The notes under the pieces are model-generated. The model worked only from the letters and a program-made list of their open reading frames with translations, searched no databases and was not told where the DNA came from. This document shows, in pieces, positions 21,963 through 30,737 of a stretch of 38,087 nucleotides of DNA. Positions within the stretch are counted from its first letter, which is position 1; each line of letters opens with the position of its first letter. Source of the stretch: a virus; the IMG/VR virus record IMGVR_UViG_3300049893_000866, positions 1 to 38,087 of that record, one strand, 5' to 3'. The translations under genes and the position numbers were made by a program.

Positions 21963-22726
21963 TGTGCACTAAATTTTACTGGAATAACCTTTCACTCGAA
22001 GCAGTCTTAAGCCCTAGTAGCGAGAACGCACAGTTTCCGGTGGAGAATATTCAGGATGCTCGAAGAACTAAGGTCTTTCGTTCCACTAGTAATGCTGACC
22101 ATATCTATTTCGATTTTGGCGCTGCTGAATCTATCGACTCGGTGGTGGCCGTTGGCCATACTATTAACGGTCTTGGATTTTCTACTGCTACTATCGAGCT
22201 TAATAATGTAGCTACATGGACAATGGGGGCACTTGCTTCGATACCGTTGACTATCGACACACTCAACGACATTGCTTTTGGGAGCCTTGTCTCGCCAGTA
22301 AATGCGCGTTACGCAAAGCTTATTCTAACCTCTACGCTTGGTTACTGCGAAGTAGCTAAGTTATTTATCGGTAAGATGGACGAGGTAGGAACTAACGACT
22401 TCGGATTCCCAGTAAACTTCCAGTTAGATAATAAGGCTATTATTCAGCGAAACAGGTACGGTCAGAAGTTCGTAGACGAGATCACTACGCAGAAGCTTTT
22501 TAGTGGCTCGATCCAGGCGATGACTAACGACGAGTGCGAGAAGATATACGAATTAGCCTCGGAGTGTTCTACTACGCGTCCGTTCTTCATGCGTATAGAA
22601 GGCGCTCAGATCTTTAACGACGGGAACAGGGTGGCGGGTTACTACTACCTAAAAGACGATCCTGTTTTCTCCTACACTACCGGAGGATTCTGGAGCGTAG
22701 GCTTATCGCTAGAAGAGGGGACTTAG
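21962..22726 (+). CDS. Distal tail protein with discoidin-like N-terminus
   Basis: The product is 254 aa, directly after the tape measure where the distal tail (Dit) protein is expected. Residues about 10-135 read as a jelly-roll of F5/8 discoidin type (FPVENIQDARRTKVFRST, IYFDFGAAESIDSVVAVGH, NARYAKLIL). The C-terminal part (about 150-250) ends with SYTTGGFWSVGLSLEEG, a strand pattern like tail-ring domains. It may both form the tail-tip ring and bind surface sugar. Family assignment is inferred from fold-like patterns and synteny. Confidence 0.7.
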   Translation: MCTKFYWNNLSLEAVLSPSSENAQFPVENIQDARRTKVFRSTSNADHIYFDFGAAESIDSVVAVGHTINGLGFSTATIELNNVATWTMGALASIPLTIDTLNDIAFGSLVSPVNARYAKLILTSTLGYCEVAKLFIGKMDEVGTNDFGFPVNFQLDNKAIIQRNRYGQKFVDEITTQKLFSGSIQAMTNDECEKIYELASECSTTRPFFMRIEGAQIFNDGNRVAGYYYLKDDPVFSYTTGGFWSVGLSLEEGT

Positions 22727-22727
22727 T

Positions 22728-23174
22728 GTGTACCTCGTAGCGACAGACACGCCTTTAGAGATCTCTCAGGACTTTGACCTAACGAATCCTTACAGGGTAC
22801 ACATTAAGACTATAGCTGTATGGCTTTTACTTAACGATCCAACGCCTGGTTCTACTTTAAAACTAACTATCAGAGGAATCGACGACTCAGAGATCTACTC
22901 AGAGACTAAGACCATAGCGGAAATAAAAACTACGATTGGCGCGACGCAAGCATATGCGCATGGCAAATATATTTGGGAGCCAGCGTCGGAGGTAAGGCTA
23001 GGACGCGGGGTCTATTCTATTTGCCTAGAGCAAACTAATGGATATAGTTTCACTAACTTTATAGCGTGGTGCAAGGATTGGGAGTCTACATATTACCCGA
23101 CCGCATCGGCTGGCGATTGGGAAGACCCTTACTATGTTAGACTGTACGATCACGAGGCGCGAGAAATAGCATGA
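22728..23174 (+). CDS. Minor tail protein, beta-sandwich
   Basis: The product is 148 aa, GTG start immediately after the preceding stop. It is nearly all beta, with alternating hydrophobic residues (YRVHIKTIAVWLLL, TLKLTIRGI) and aromatic loops near the C-terminus (WCKDWESTYYP, GDWEDPYYVRLYD). This is a plausible carbohydrate-binding sandwich of the tail tip. Codon use in its middle (GCG, GCA, CAT) differs from the neighbours, suggesting recombination within the tail-tip cluster. No enzymatic motif is visible. Confidence 0.6.
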   Translation: MYLVATDTPLEISQDFDLTNPYRVHIKTIAVWLLLNDPTPGSTLKLTIRGIDDSEIYSETKTIAEIKTTIGATQAYAHGKYIWEPASEVRLGRGVYSICLEQTNGYSFTNFIAWCKDWESTYYPTASAGDWEDPYYVRLYDHEAREIA

Positions 23175-23740
23175 CGACTAGAAGCTACGACTTTCCAGAT
23201 GGCTTTACAAATGCGACGGCTCCTGTCTTCGGTGGGGGTATTGGGTCTGGAAGTATCGAGCCGTTTCAGGAGTTAATCGGAACAGGCGACGGCGTTACAA
23301 CCACGTTTAACACTACACACGCTCCATATACTGACAACTCGGTTCTAGTTTTAGTCAACGGAGTTCAGAGAGACAAGGGAACTGCCTGGACTCTTTCAGG
23401 AAATACGATCACTTTCTTAGCTGGAAATATCCCAGCAGACGGTCAGTACGTTTACGTTTACTATTTCCGACTTACTGGTGGAGGTGGAGGAGGAGGTGGA
23501 GGAGCTAACGTAAAGACTGAGTACAGAGTAATTAGTGGAGCAGAGGCAACGGCTAAGTCTTTAACGCTTATAGCTACCCCAACGACTCCAGGAGAGGTTA
23601 TTTTAGGAGTATCTGGAGGAGGCTTACAGTTCTTCGGAGACGACTTTACAGTTTATGGTTCAACTCTTTCATGGAACGGCCTGGCTTTAGACGGTATTCT
23701 AACGACTGGGGACAAACTAATTATCAATTACTCTTACTAA
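23171..23740 (+). CDS. Tail-tip/fibre protein with two beta domains and Gly linker
   Basis: The product is 189 aa with an ATGA overlap. Two similar beta domains (about 35-100 and 115-189) are joined by a run of nine glycines. The first has the phrase VLVLVNGVQRDKGTAWTL then ITF...GQYVYVYYF; the second ends TTGDKLIINYSY. The same module (VNG, G-D/W-T, ending V-V-Y) recurs in the next two genes. This looks like a small adhesin or fibre segment built of repeated units. Confidence 0.65.
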   Translation: MTTRSYDFPDGFTNATAPVFGGGIGSGSIEPFQELIGTGDGVTTTFNTTHAPYTDNSVLVLVNGVQRDKGTAWTLSGNTITFLAGNIPADGQYVYVYYFRLTGGGGGGGGGANVKTEYRVISGAEATAKSLTLIATPTTPGEVILGVSGGGLQFFGDDFTVYGSTLSWNGLALDGILTTGDKLIINYSY

Positions 23741-23752
23741 GGAAGGTAAAAG

Positions 23753-24319
23753 ATGGCACAAATCATAACTAAATTTATTGCAGACTCGGCAGTAGTGGCT
23801 AACAAGCTAGCTACCGACTCCGTAACTAACGCGAAGATCGCAAACGATGCGGTTACTAGCGCAAAGATTCAGAACGGAGCAGTAACGGATGCGAAGCTTG
23901 CTTCTACGTTCTTAAAGGCAGACGGAACTGTAGCTCTCAGCGGTGACTTAGACGCTGGCGGAAATACAATCTCTAACTTAACTAACCCTGTAGCGCTAAA
24001 CGATGCTGCTACTAAGGACTATGTAGACACTGAGATCGCTGGCGTAGCGGCTAACACTTACAATAAGCAGTCTTTCACTCTTTCGGCTGGGGATATCACT
24101 AACCAATATATCGATCTAGGACACTCGATTTTAGCTAACTCCCTAGACTTCATGGTTAACGGATTGATCTTCAGAGAAGGAGCCGACTACACGGTTAACT
24201 TAACCGGAGGCGCTGGAGGTGTAACTCGAGTTACATTTGCTGGCGACTTGGCTACTGCTGGCAATGCCGCTCTCGTAGCTTCTGACGTAGTCTACGTCAA
24301 ATACACTTACTCAGTCTAA
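23753..24319 (+). CDS. Tail fibre protein with N-terminal repeat stalk
   Basis: The product is 188 aa with an AAGGAAGG ribosome site. Residues 1-55 hold the repeated pentad-like pattern N-AKIA-DAVT-AKIQ-GAVTDAKLA, a beta-helical fibre stalk seen in many phage fibres, followed by a helical segment (DAATKDYVDTEIAG). From 105 to the end is the beta module LDFMVNGLIFREGADYTV ... DVVYVKYTY, shared with neighbouring genes. Trimeric fibre assembly is expected. The receptor cannot be inferred. Confidence 0.75.
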   Translation: MAQIITKFIADSAVVANKLATDSVTNAKIANDAVTSAKIQNGAVTDAKLASTFLKADGTVALSGDLDAGGNTISNLTNPVALNDAATKDYVDTEIAGVAANTYNKQSFTLSAGDITNQYIDLGHSILANSLDFMVNGLIFREGADYTVNLTGGAGGVTRVTFAGDLATAGNAALVASDVVYVKYTYSV

Positions 24320-24330
24320 TAGGGGAATAA

Positions 24331-24582
24331 ATGACTAGGATCGACGGGAAGCAGTTACAAGACGACTGGTTACAAGAGACGCCGACTGGGTTGGTTAACG
24401 GTTCTAATGTGACCTTTACCTTGTCTGCTTCTCCGTCTGATCCGAAGTGGGTTCAAGTCTTCATCGACGGCTTAAAGCAGAAGTACGGAACGGACTACAC
24501 GGTGTCTAGTTCTACTATTACGATGACTTCGGCTCCTGCGAACGGACAGAGCATCGAAGCGGTTTACTTAAAGGAGAATTAA
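24331..24582 (+). CDS. Small single-module tail fibre protein
   Basis: The product is 83 aa. After a short basic N-terminal helix it is a single copy of the module found in the two preceding genes: VQVFIDGLKQKYGTDYTV, then ITM-SAPANGQSIEAVYL. Four bases separate it from the next gene, and AGGGG precedes the ATG. It may cap or extend the fibre made from the same module. Confidence 0.65.
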   Translation: MTRIDGKQLQDDWLQETPTGLVNGSNVTFTLSASPSDPKWVQVFIDGLKQKYGTDYTVSSSTITMTSAPANGQSIEAVYLKEN

Positions 24583-24585
24583 GAA

Positions 24586-25230
24586 ATGGCCGGAAAACTA
24601 CAGAACGAAGACTTTAAAACAGAAGCAGAGTTAACAGGCGCTGGAGGTTCGGCGTCTCAGCTTCTTAACGACACTAAGGTCTACGTTACTGCTAGCGGTA
24701 TCAATAAGACCCTCTATGACGCCATTGTAGACGGTGATATAGGAGGCGGAGGCGGCGGTGGGAGTATCGAGTGGCTAGAAGACTCTAACGCGCCTATCGC
24801 AGCGTCGGAGAACTTTATCAGGGTTTATAGATACGAAGCTGGTCTTTCACAAGCGCTTTACGCATTCGTTAAGGTCCCAGAATCTTATAAGACTGGCAAC
24901 CAGCTTAAGCTTTACACTTCTTTTTATTCAAACGATACGAGCGGGACGGCGATAATCAGAAGCGTTTCTACCTTAATTAGACCAGGAACTGATTTAATTA
25001 CTTCGACGACTAACCAGAGAACGTCTACTAACGCTGCTGTGACGCTTTCAGGAACGACTCAGAATAAGCCCCAGGAAGTGATCTTAGACCTAAGTAGCAC
25101 AATCGGCCAGATCAACGCTGTCGGAGTAAGCCCTGGAGATTTAATTCTTATCAGATTAGAAAGAGGAAATGATACTGCTACCGGAGAATTAAAGGTTCCA
25201 GTACATGCTTCCGAACTCGCTTTAAAGTAA
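24586..25230 (+). CDS. Tail-associated protein, beta-rich
   Basis: The product is 214 aa. A helical N-terminal segment (1-55) is followed by a run of seven glycines and a beta-sandwich (SENFIRVYRYEAG ... LSSTIGQINAVGVSPGDLILIRLER). The layout, short attachment region, Gly hinge and terminal sandwich, is typical for small receptor-binding proteins. The pattern of an N-terminal linker plus globular sandwich is shared in general form with its neighbours, but the sandwich sequence itself is not obviously the same module. Confidence 0.6.
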   Translation: MAGKLQNEDFKTEAELTGAGGSASQLLNDTKVYVTASGINKTLYDAIVDGDIGGGGGGGSIEWLEDSNAPIAASENFIRVYRYEAGLSQALYAFVKVPESYKTGNQLKLYTSFYSNDTSGTAIIRSVSTLIRPGTDLITSTTNQRTSTNAAVTLSGTTQNKPQEVILDLSSTIGQINAVGVSPGDLILIRLERGNDTATGELKVPVHASELALK

Positions 25231-25239
25231 GGGGATAAA

Positions 25240-26724
25240 ATGAAAAAAATACTAGCCTTAGTTCTTCTGACGATTTCGTCAGTATCTTTTGCAGCACTAA
25301 CAGAAACAGACCGAGCTATTTTAGACTCTAAGAGAAATATTCTTGAAAACCCTGGTTTCGAAAACGGAAGGGCTGCATGGAATGCTTCGGCTGGAGTTTC
25401 TGCAGCTAACAGCGCATCTAGGGCCTTCGGTAGCCTTGGCTATTCTTGGAATGCTAGCGCCACTACTCAGAACCTTACTAGCTCGCTTGTAACAATCCCT
25501 GAGGGATTAAAGGGAAATAACGCTACTTCCTACTGTTATTTTAAGGCAGCTAGCGGAACGGCTACGCATAAGCTTCAAGTTTGGAATGGATCGTCTTCTA
25601 TCGCTGAAACTAACATCATTTCTAGCACTACTGCTTTCGTTAAAAGCTTCGTTAACTTTACGGCGCCTACTAGTGGAAGCCTAGCGATCAGAATTTTAAG
25701 CCAGGCAGACGAGCCAGAAATTTATATCGACGAGTGCTTTCTTGGATTCTCGGATAGCTTAAACATTAATCAAACGGCCTGGGTAGTCGATGCTACTATT
25801 TCAGGCGCTAACCCATCTTTAGGGACATCGTCTGTTTCCTCTTATACAGAGATTACAGACTCAGGGCTTACGCTTACTAATAACACCGTCCCTGGCGGTA
25901 TCGCTGCCAGAATCCCATGTTCATCCACTAACTCTCCCACAGGTACGACATGTTCTTCTGGTAACGAGTCGGTAGGTATTAACTTTAACCTTCCAGTAGC
26001 TGGACTTGTAAGGGCTTGCGTTTCGTTTACGCACTCGATTAACTCAGCTCCATCTGGCGCTGTTTACGCAGCTTTCCAGGTAGTAGAAACGCCGTCTAAT
26101 GCGCAGACGATTACTAGCGAAGGTAATGCTAGAACTTCTAGCACGATGGACCAGAACGGTGGATCTTCTGCTGCTCAGCTTCATGCGTTCCCTTTCAGAC
26201 TCTGCGGAACATTTAACTTTACTACAGCAGGAGATAAGACGCTTCGCCTGATGTACGAACAGTCTATCTCTGGAACAGTAAACGCCTCGACAATCGCAGG
26301 AGACGAGGCAGCCACAATAGGTCAACGAAACATTAAGTGGGAAGTGTTTCCTGTTAACCAGTTGATGCCTTCTCCTGTGTTGATCGGGTCTGTTACTTCT
26401 AACTCGTCCACCGCTGAAAGAATTGAGCGAGCAACTGTCGCAGAGGGAGCTATCTGTAGCGCTAGCCCTTGCACGATCGCTAGGCAAAGCGGTTTTTGGC
26501 TTTCAAGCGTTTCAAGGTCAGGAACTGGTGCTTACACTTTTAACATTGCTTCAGGTATTTTTTCTGGACCTGTCAGCTGTGTAACACAACAAACGAACGC
26601 ATTCGTTTGCAGATCTTCTGGTGTTGCTCCTACTTCTACGTCGTATTCTATCGACTGCAGAAATAGCAGCGGCGGCTTAGACGACTTTAGAGATCTAAGT
26701 ATTATTTGTATGGGACCTAGATAG
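25240..26724 (+). CDS. Sec-signal-bearing tail-region protein
   Basis: The product is 494 aa. Residues 1-18 are a textbook Sec signal peptide (MKK, hydrophobic core, SFA before the cleavage point), which is rare for a phage virion gene. Then comes a CBM-like sandwich (NPGFENGRAAWNASAG ... EIYIDECFLGF) followed by further beta-domains rich in Ser and Thr. The C-terminal 80 residues contain paired cysteines (ICSASPC, SCVTQQ, VCRSS, DCRNS, IICMG) suited to disulfides in an oxidising place. It may be exported to the periplasm or released, or act as a fibre whose N-terminus is trimmed. AGGGG precedes the ATG. Family unknown. Confidence 0.8.
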   Translation: MKKILALVLLTISSVSFAALTETDRAILDSKRNILENPGFENGRAAWNASAGVSAANSASRAFGSLGYSWNASATTQNLTSSLVTIPEGLKGNNATSYCYFKAASGTATHKLQVWNGSSSIAETNIISSTTAFVKSFVNFTAPTSGSLAIRILSQADEPEIYIDECFLGFSDSLNINQTAWVVDATISGANPSLGTSSVSSYTEITDSGLTLTNNTVPGGIAARIPCSSTNSPTGTTCSSGNESVGINFNLPVAGLVRACVSFTHSINSAPSGAVYAAFQVVETPSNAQTITSEGNARTSSTMDQNGGSSAAQLHAFPFRLCGTFNFTTAGDKTLRLMYEQSISGTVNASTIAGDEAATIGQRNIKWEVFPVNQLMPSPVLIGSVTSNSSTAERIERATVAEGAICSASPCTIARQSGFWLSSVSRSGTGAYTFNIASGIFSGPVSCVTQQTNAFVCRSSGVAPTSTSYSIDCRNSSGGLDDFRDLSIICMGPR

Positions 26725-29264
26725 TGTCGTGGTTAGACTACGCCTCTAAAAGCGCATCCACTAAGTTAGCCCTAGCCCATCTCTTTCCAAGGGAGAAGGT
26801 TAGGGCGTGGACGCTTGTTAGTGGAACTGTCTACCAGGTAAATCCTAGGGCGTTTATATCTGCGGTTCACAACGGGACTACCGCGCTTACTTCCGTAACT
26901 GGAACGCCAGCTGTGTCAGAGTGGTCTTATGATCCTATTACTAATCTGCTTCTGATAAACACAGGGGCAGATCCTAGGGGTCAGGACATTATTCTTACCT
27001 ATAAATACTGCTTTAGTACGGCTCCGATCGTTCTACCGCACGATCTAGACCAGGGAGCAGAGGTAGAATACGACGCTAGGGTGTTAGACATCGGTGATCT
27101 AAAGCTAGAGCTAGACTACGAGAATGCTGGAATCGCGCTAGAAAGCACGTCTTCGATCTCTCTACAGAATAACGACGGTTTTTTCGATGATATTTACGAT
27201 ACTCTAACATGGGAAAACCAAGTAGTAAGGTTCTATTCTACTGGTTTAGAACTAGATCCAGCGGAATCTAGGCTTATTTTTACTGGCTTTATCGATCAGA
27301 AGTCGTTCTCTACGCAGCAGTTTAAGCTAACGATTAAAGACGCGTTTAAAAAGCTACGAGACAGGGCTTCGCTTCCTGTTTTTTCTACTCTAGACGGGGA
27401 TCTAAACGACTCAGAGCTAGGGAAGTCTAAGCGAAGGATCTACGGAAGGCTTAAAAATCTAAGGTGTGTAGGGATCGACAAGACTCTTTCAGGGTTTTCT
27501 TTAGCTGGAACGTTCTCGGCTAACGTAGGAGACACCACTATTATAGGGACTGGATCTAACTTACTCGACGAGTTGTCTCCAGAGGACGAGATTTCCTACG
27601 TTTTTAACGGTACAGAGTTTAAGTATAAGGTTCAGACCGTACCTTCTGACACTTCTTTTACGGTTTCTCAGCCTATCGAGGCTCCTCTTATTTCTGCGTC
27701 TCTTATTTGTAGCCCTTCTGTGCCTTATCGCAGAAAGAACAGGGCTTGGCATATCGCGGGGCACTTGTGCCACGACATAGAGACAACGGTAACGGAGTTT
27801 ATCACCCCGACGCGTCTAAGAGTAGCATCGACCCAGGACTTAATGCCTGGGGATCTACTCGATTACGATAACGGCGATCAGTTCCTAAACGTCCTTAGAA
27901 TCAGCGGCGACGTAGTAGTCCTAGATAGCGCAGTGTCTGGCGTTCCAACTGGTGGAGAGCCACTAGTTTCCCCTGCTGTAAGGGCTGCTTATTTCGAGAA
28001 CTCGCTACTAGTCCCAGGGCGTGACTATGTAGTTCTTAACGGCGCTTCTGACTGTATTCTCGAGCTAGACGAGTTAGCGGAGTTTAATATCACGCGCCCA
28101 TTTCTAACATCGGTTAACTTTACTTTTACGAACGGATCTAGCTCTGTAACGCATAACACGCCTGACTTCGATCTAAAGACTATCTTAAAGCCTAGGGACT
28201 GGATCAGGGCTAACTCTATTACTCGCCCGACCTGGTTCGAGATCTTATCGGTTGACTCCACTTCTCTTACTTTGCGCGTTCCTTATTCAGAGGCTAGCTT
28301 TACAGGAAACGCCGAGAGAAAGAACGTGACATATGTTTCAGACGACTCCCTAATTACGGTAGACGTAAACGGTAAGCGAGGATCCGACGGTAGATGGGCG
28401 AAGACCGCTTCTCAGGCGATCGCCGATATCTTACTTCTAGACCTATCAGAGACTAACTTAAACACTGCTAAGTTTACGGACGCTGAGACAGACGCGCCAG
28501 ATCTTATTAGCTACGCTATTCCGAGGCAACCAGCTTCGGATGCTCCGGTTATTCGAGACGTGATTACTGACATTAACCGAAGCGTTTTTGGGGCGCTCTA
28601 TCAGGATAAGGACTTTAAGTTTACGTTTAGCGTTCTACAGAGCGACAAGGAAGAGGATATAGAGACTATCTCGGAAGACGATATCCTTTCTTACAGCTCG
28701 AACTCTAAGCCAGCTATAGCGAACAAGGTCGAGGTTAACTATAGACCTTTCGCCGATACTCTCTCCAAGGAAGACTCTTTCCAAAAGGTATTCTTCGATA
28801 ACGTACCAGTCGATCAGCTATCGGGCATTGTAAATACGGTAGTTTATACGGCCTATCTACACGAGGAATCGGACGCGGAAACCTACGCGGAGAGGCTGGC
28901 CTTCTTAAGGACTAACACGAACACGACGATTCAAATTAAGGGGAAGATCAACCTAAACCGTTTCGGGCTTGGGGATAAGGTTATCTTAGGACTAGATCGA
29001 CTCTTTAAGCGTTTCGGAGGCGAGTCTACTCTTAAGACCGCTCTCGTGTACGGTATAAGTACGGATGAGGCTAACGCTACTCTATCTGTGAATGACTTTA
29101 ACGCGATGTTTACACGAGTCCCAGCTATTGCTCCAGACGATGCGGCTGATTACGGATCGGCTTCGGCTTCAGACGTTGCGAAGTTCGGTTATATAGTCGA
29201 TGATATTACAGAAACGCCTAACCCTGCTAGTGACCTTGGGCTGGGCAATAACTTAATGGGCTAA
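26724..29264 (+). CDS. Baseplate hub / tail tip protein
   Basis: The product is 846 aa, GTG start sharing one base with the preceding stop. The N-terminal 110 residues are a beta region resembling the small fibre modules (VYQVNPRAFISAVHNG ... IILTYKY). About 115-210 holds a tail-hub-like beta domain (LDIGDLKLELDYENAGIAL, then LIFTGFIDQKSFSTQQFKLTIKDAFKKL). The remainder alternates beta domains and ends in a flexible Ala/Asp tail. Length and position after the tip genes fit a central hub or Tal-like protein. No peptidoglycan hydrolase motif was seen in it. Confidence 0.75.
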   Translation: MSWLDYASKSASTKLALAHLFPREKVRAWTLVSGTVYQVNPRAFISAVHNGTTALTSVTGTPAVSEWSYDPITNLLLINTGADPRGQDIILTYKYCFSTAPIVLPHDLDQGAEVEYDARVLDIGDLKLELDYENAGIALESTSSISLQNNDGFFDDIYDTLTWENQVVRFYSTGLELDPAESRLIFTGFIDQKSFSTQQFKLTIKDAFKKLRDRASLPVFSTLDGDLNDSELGKSKRRIYGRLKNLRCVGIDKTLSGFSLAGTFSANVGDTTIIGTGSNLLDELSPEDEISYVFNGTEFKYKVQTVPSDTSFTVSQPIEAPLISASLICSPSVPYRRKNRAWHIAGHLCHDIETTVTEFITPTRLRVASTQDLMPGDLLDYDNGDQFLNVLRISGDVVVLDSAVSGVPTGGEPLVSPAVRAAYFENSLLVPGRDYVVLNGASDCILELDELAEFNITRPFLTSVNFTFTNGSSSVTHNTPDFDLKTILKPRDWIRANSITRPTWFEILSVDSTSLTLRVPYSEASFTGNAERKNVTYVSDDSLITVDVNGKRGSDGRWAKTASQAIADILLLDLSETNLNTAKFTDAETDAPDLISYAIPRQPASDAPVIRDVITDINRSVFGALYQDKDFKFTFSVLQSDKEEDIETISEDDILSYSSNSKPAIANKVEVNYRPFADTLSKEDSFQKVFFDNVPVDQLSGIVNTVVYTAYLHEESDAETYAERLAFLRTNTNTTIQIKGKINLNRFGLGDKVILGLDRLFKRFGGESTLKTALVYGISTDEANATLSVNDFNAMFTRVPAIAPDDAADYGSASASDVAKFGYIVDDITETPNPASDLGLGNNLMG

Positions 29265-29267
29265 ATA

Positions 29268-29783
29268 ATGGCGTTTATATCTATCCCAAGTTCGCTAATA
29301 CAGGTTGGAAAGGCTGTTAAAAAGTCTTTATTCCAGCTCACCAAGGACAACTTCGACGACTTGGAATCTCGCCTTTCAGCCGTAGAAGTAACGGGTACTT
29401 TCGTAGAGATCGCAGACGAAACGGTTTATTCGGCGACTACTGCTGCGACTTTAACCGGAGTTCTGTTTTATAAGGCGAAGCAGAACGTTCGTGTCACTAA
29501 GGTTCAGATTCAGATCTTCGAGAAGGGGTCGATCTCGAGCGGACTTTTAACGGTAGACCTAAAGAAGAATTCGACTCTTAACCCAGTTGGATTTGCTTCT
29601 ATTTTAACGACTCAGGCTAGCATTAACTTCGCTAGCGATCCTGATTTTACTGCAGACGACGCAGTTATTAATTCTGTCTTGAATGATTTAAGCGTAGGTG
29701 ATTTCCTTCGCGTAGACGTTACGGCACTACCAGCAACGCCGCTTTCTAAATTTAGAATTATTGTCAGTGGAGAATTGATCTAA
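29268..29783 (+). CDS. Tail fibre/spike protein with coiled-coil start
   Basis: The product is 171 aa. A helical N-terminus (AVKKSLFQLTKDNFDDLESRLSAVE) suggests a trimerising coiled coil; about 45-171 is a beta-sandwich (VTKVQIQIFEKGSISSGLLTVDLKK). It starts 3 bp after the hub gene and shares one base with the next gene, so the three are cotranslated. It is likely attached to the hub as a short receptor-binding spike. Confidence 0.65.
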   Translation: MAFISIPSSLIQVGKAVKKSLFQLTKDNFDDLESRLSAVEVTGTFVEIADETVYSATTAATLTGVLFYKAKQNVRVTKVQIQIFEKGSISSGLLTVDLKKNSTLNPVGFASILTTQASINFASDPDFTADDAVINSVLNDLSVGDFLRVDVTALPATPLSKFRIIVSGELI

Positions 29784-30292
29784 TGGCTAACACTTTTGTT
29801 CCTTTTAACTTTAATCCAGTAGCTACCGCTGTTTACACTAATAGCGACCATTACACAGTGCCAGCTAACAAGTTCGCCTATATCGAGATCTTCGCTAATA
29901 CTACGAACTCGCAGGGGACGGTTTCTCTAAACTCGGACGTGTTTTTTAAGTCTACATATATTTACTCGGCTGAGGCTTCGAGGGCTACTATAGGAACTTC
30001 TACAGTAAATATTCCTTCCGACTGCCTAGCTTACGTTTTCGCGAAGGACGATACGGGCGGATTAAACGCTAGCCCACTAGGTATAACTTCGGTACAATCT
30101 AATTTCTGTTGGAACGGACAGGTTTCAGTCGACACGGCAGCTCCTAACATTATCGGTATTATCGCCGCAGGTCTTCGTAACGAATACCAAAAGAGTGCTA
30201 ATGGGATTTGGATCAAGGCAGGAGATCAGATCGATATTTCTGCTTCGGGCGATATTAGAGTAGTAGTAATGGAATACGACGTTCCAAGTTAA
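29783..30292 (+). CDS. Terminal tail-tip protein, beta-sandwich
   Basis: The product is 169 aa and all-beta, Thr/Ser/Asn-rich, with the order YTVPANKFAYIEIFANTT then GDQIDISASGDIRVVVMEY. It resembles the globular heads of phage fibres in overall composition. It is the last of the tail-tip genes and shares its first base with the preceding stop. No signal peptide or catalytic motif is visible. Confidence 0.6.
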   Translation: MANTFVPFNFNPVATAVYTNSDHYTVPANKFAYIEIFANTTNSQGTVSLNSDVFFKSTYIYSAEASRATIGTSTVNIPSDCLAYVFAKDDTGGLNASPLGITSVQSNFCWNGQVSVDTAAPNIIGIIAAGLRNEYQKSANGIWIKAGDQIDISASGDIRVVVMEYDVPS

Positions 30293-30302
30293 GGGGGAGA
30301 CT

Positions 30303-30440
30303 ATGCTAGTCCTTTGGATCTTTTTAGTGGCAATTCACGGGGTCGAAACGAAGATTAATTACGACGCCTGTAAAAAAGAAGAGTTCAAGCCTAAGGTCTG
30401 CGAACGCTATAAGAAGCTTTTGCCTCCAGACGAGCGATAA
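30303..30440 (+). CDS. Short secreted or membrane peptide (45 aa)
   Basis: The product is 45 aa. GGGGGAG lies 5 bases before the ATG and the TAA stop directly abuts the ATG of the next gene, so it is a real operon member by context. The start (MLVLWIFLVAIHG) is a hydrophobic signal or anchor. The rest is charged with two cysteines (ACKKEEF...VCERYKK) that could form one disulfide outside the membrane. It opens the cluster of small lysis-type genes at the end of the virion operon. Confidence 0.6.
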   Translation: MLVLWIFLVAIHGVETKINYDACKKEEFKPKVCERYKKLLPPDER

Positions 30441-30725
30441 ATGGAAAACCCCCAGACGCTAATTCAGCTAGTAGTCGGGGCTATCGGTCTTCTTTTTTCC
30501 TTTGGTCTTTTAGACATCAAGAGGAAGTTAGAGGGACTCGATAAAATTCAGCATATCGACGGTATGCTGGTACAATTAAAGGAACTCTTAGATCGTATGT
30601 CTGTAATAGTTACAAGGCAGGAGGTCTCTGAGAATAGGTTTCAGATAGAGATTCAGTACCTAAAAGACAGGTTACACAACCTAGAAAATAGGCTGGACGA
30701 ACTAGAGAAAACCGTTAAGGCTTAA
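30441..30725 (+). CDS. Membrane-anchored coiled-coil protein (i-spanin-like)
   Basis: The product is 94 aa. One N-terminal transmembrane segment (about 6-24, LIQLVVGAIGLLFSFGLL) is followed by a long heptad-rich helix (28-92, LEGLDKIQHIDGML ... LHNLENRLDELEKTV). This layout is that of Rz-type inner-membrane spanins and of XhlA-like accessory proteins in mirrored form. The lipoprotein encoded at 31086-31373 would be the outer-membrane partner. The assignment is by architecture, not sequence family. Confidence 0.6.
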   Translation: MENPQTLIQLVVGAIGLLFSFGLLDIKRKLEGLDKIQHIDGMLVQLKELLDRMSVIVTRQEVSENRFQIEIQYLKDRLHNLENRLDELEKTVKA

Positions 30726-30737
30726 GGCTAAGGAGAA

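Noticed and set aside
26044-26487. 147-codon open frame opposite the signal-bearing tail gene
   Set aside because: Ser/Arg-rich shadow without a ribosome site or family pattern.
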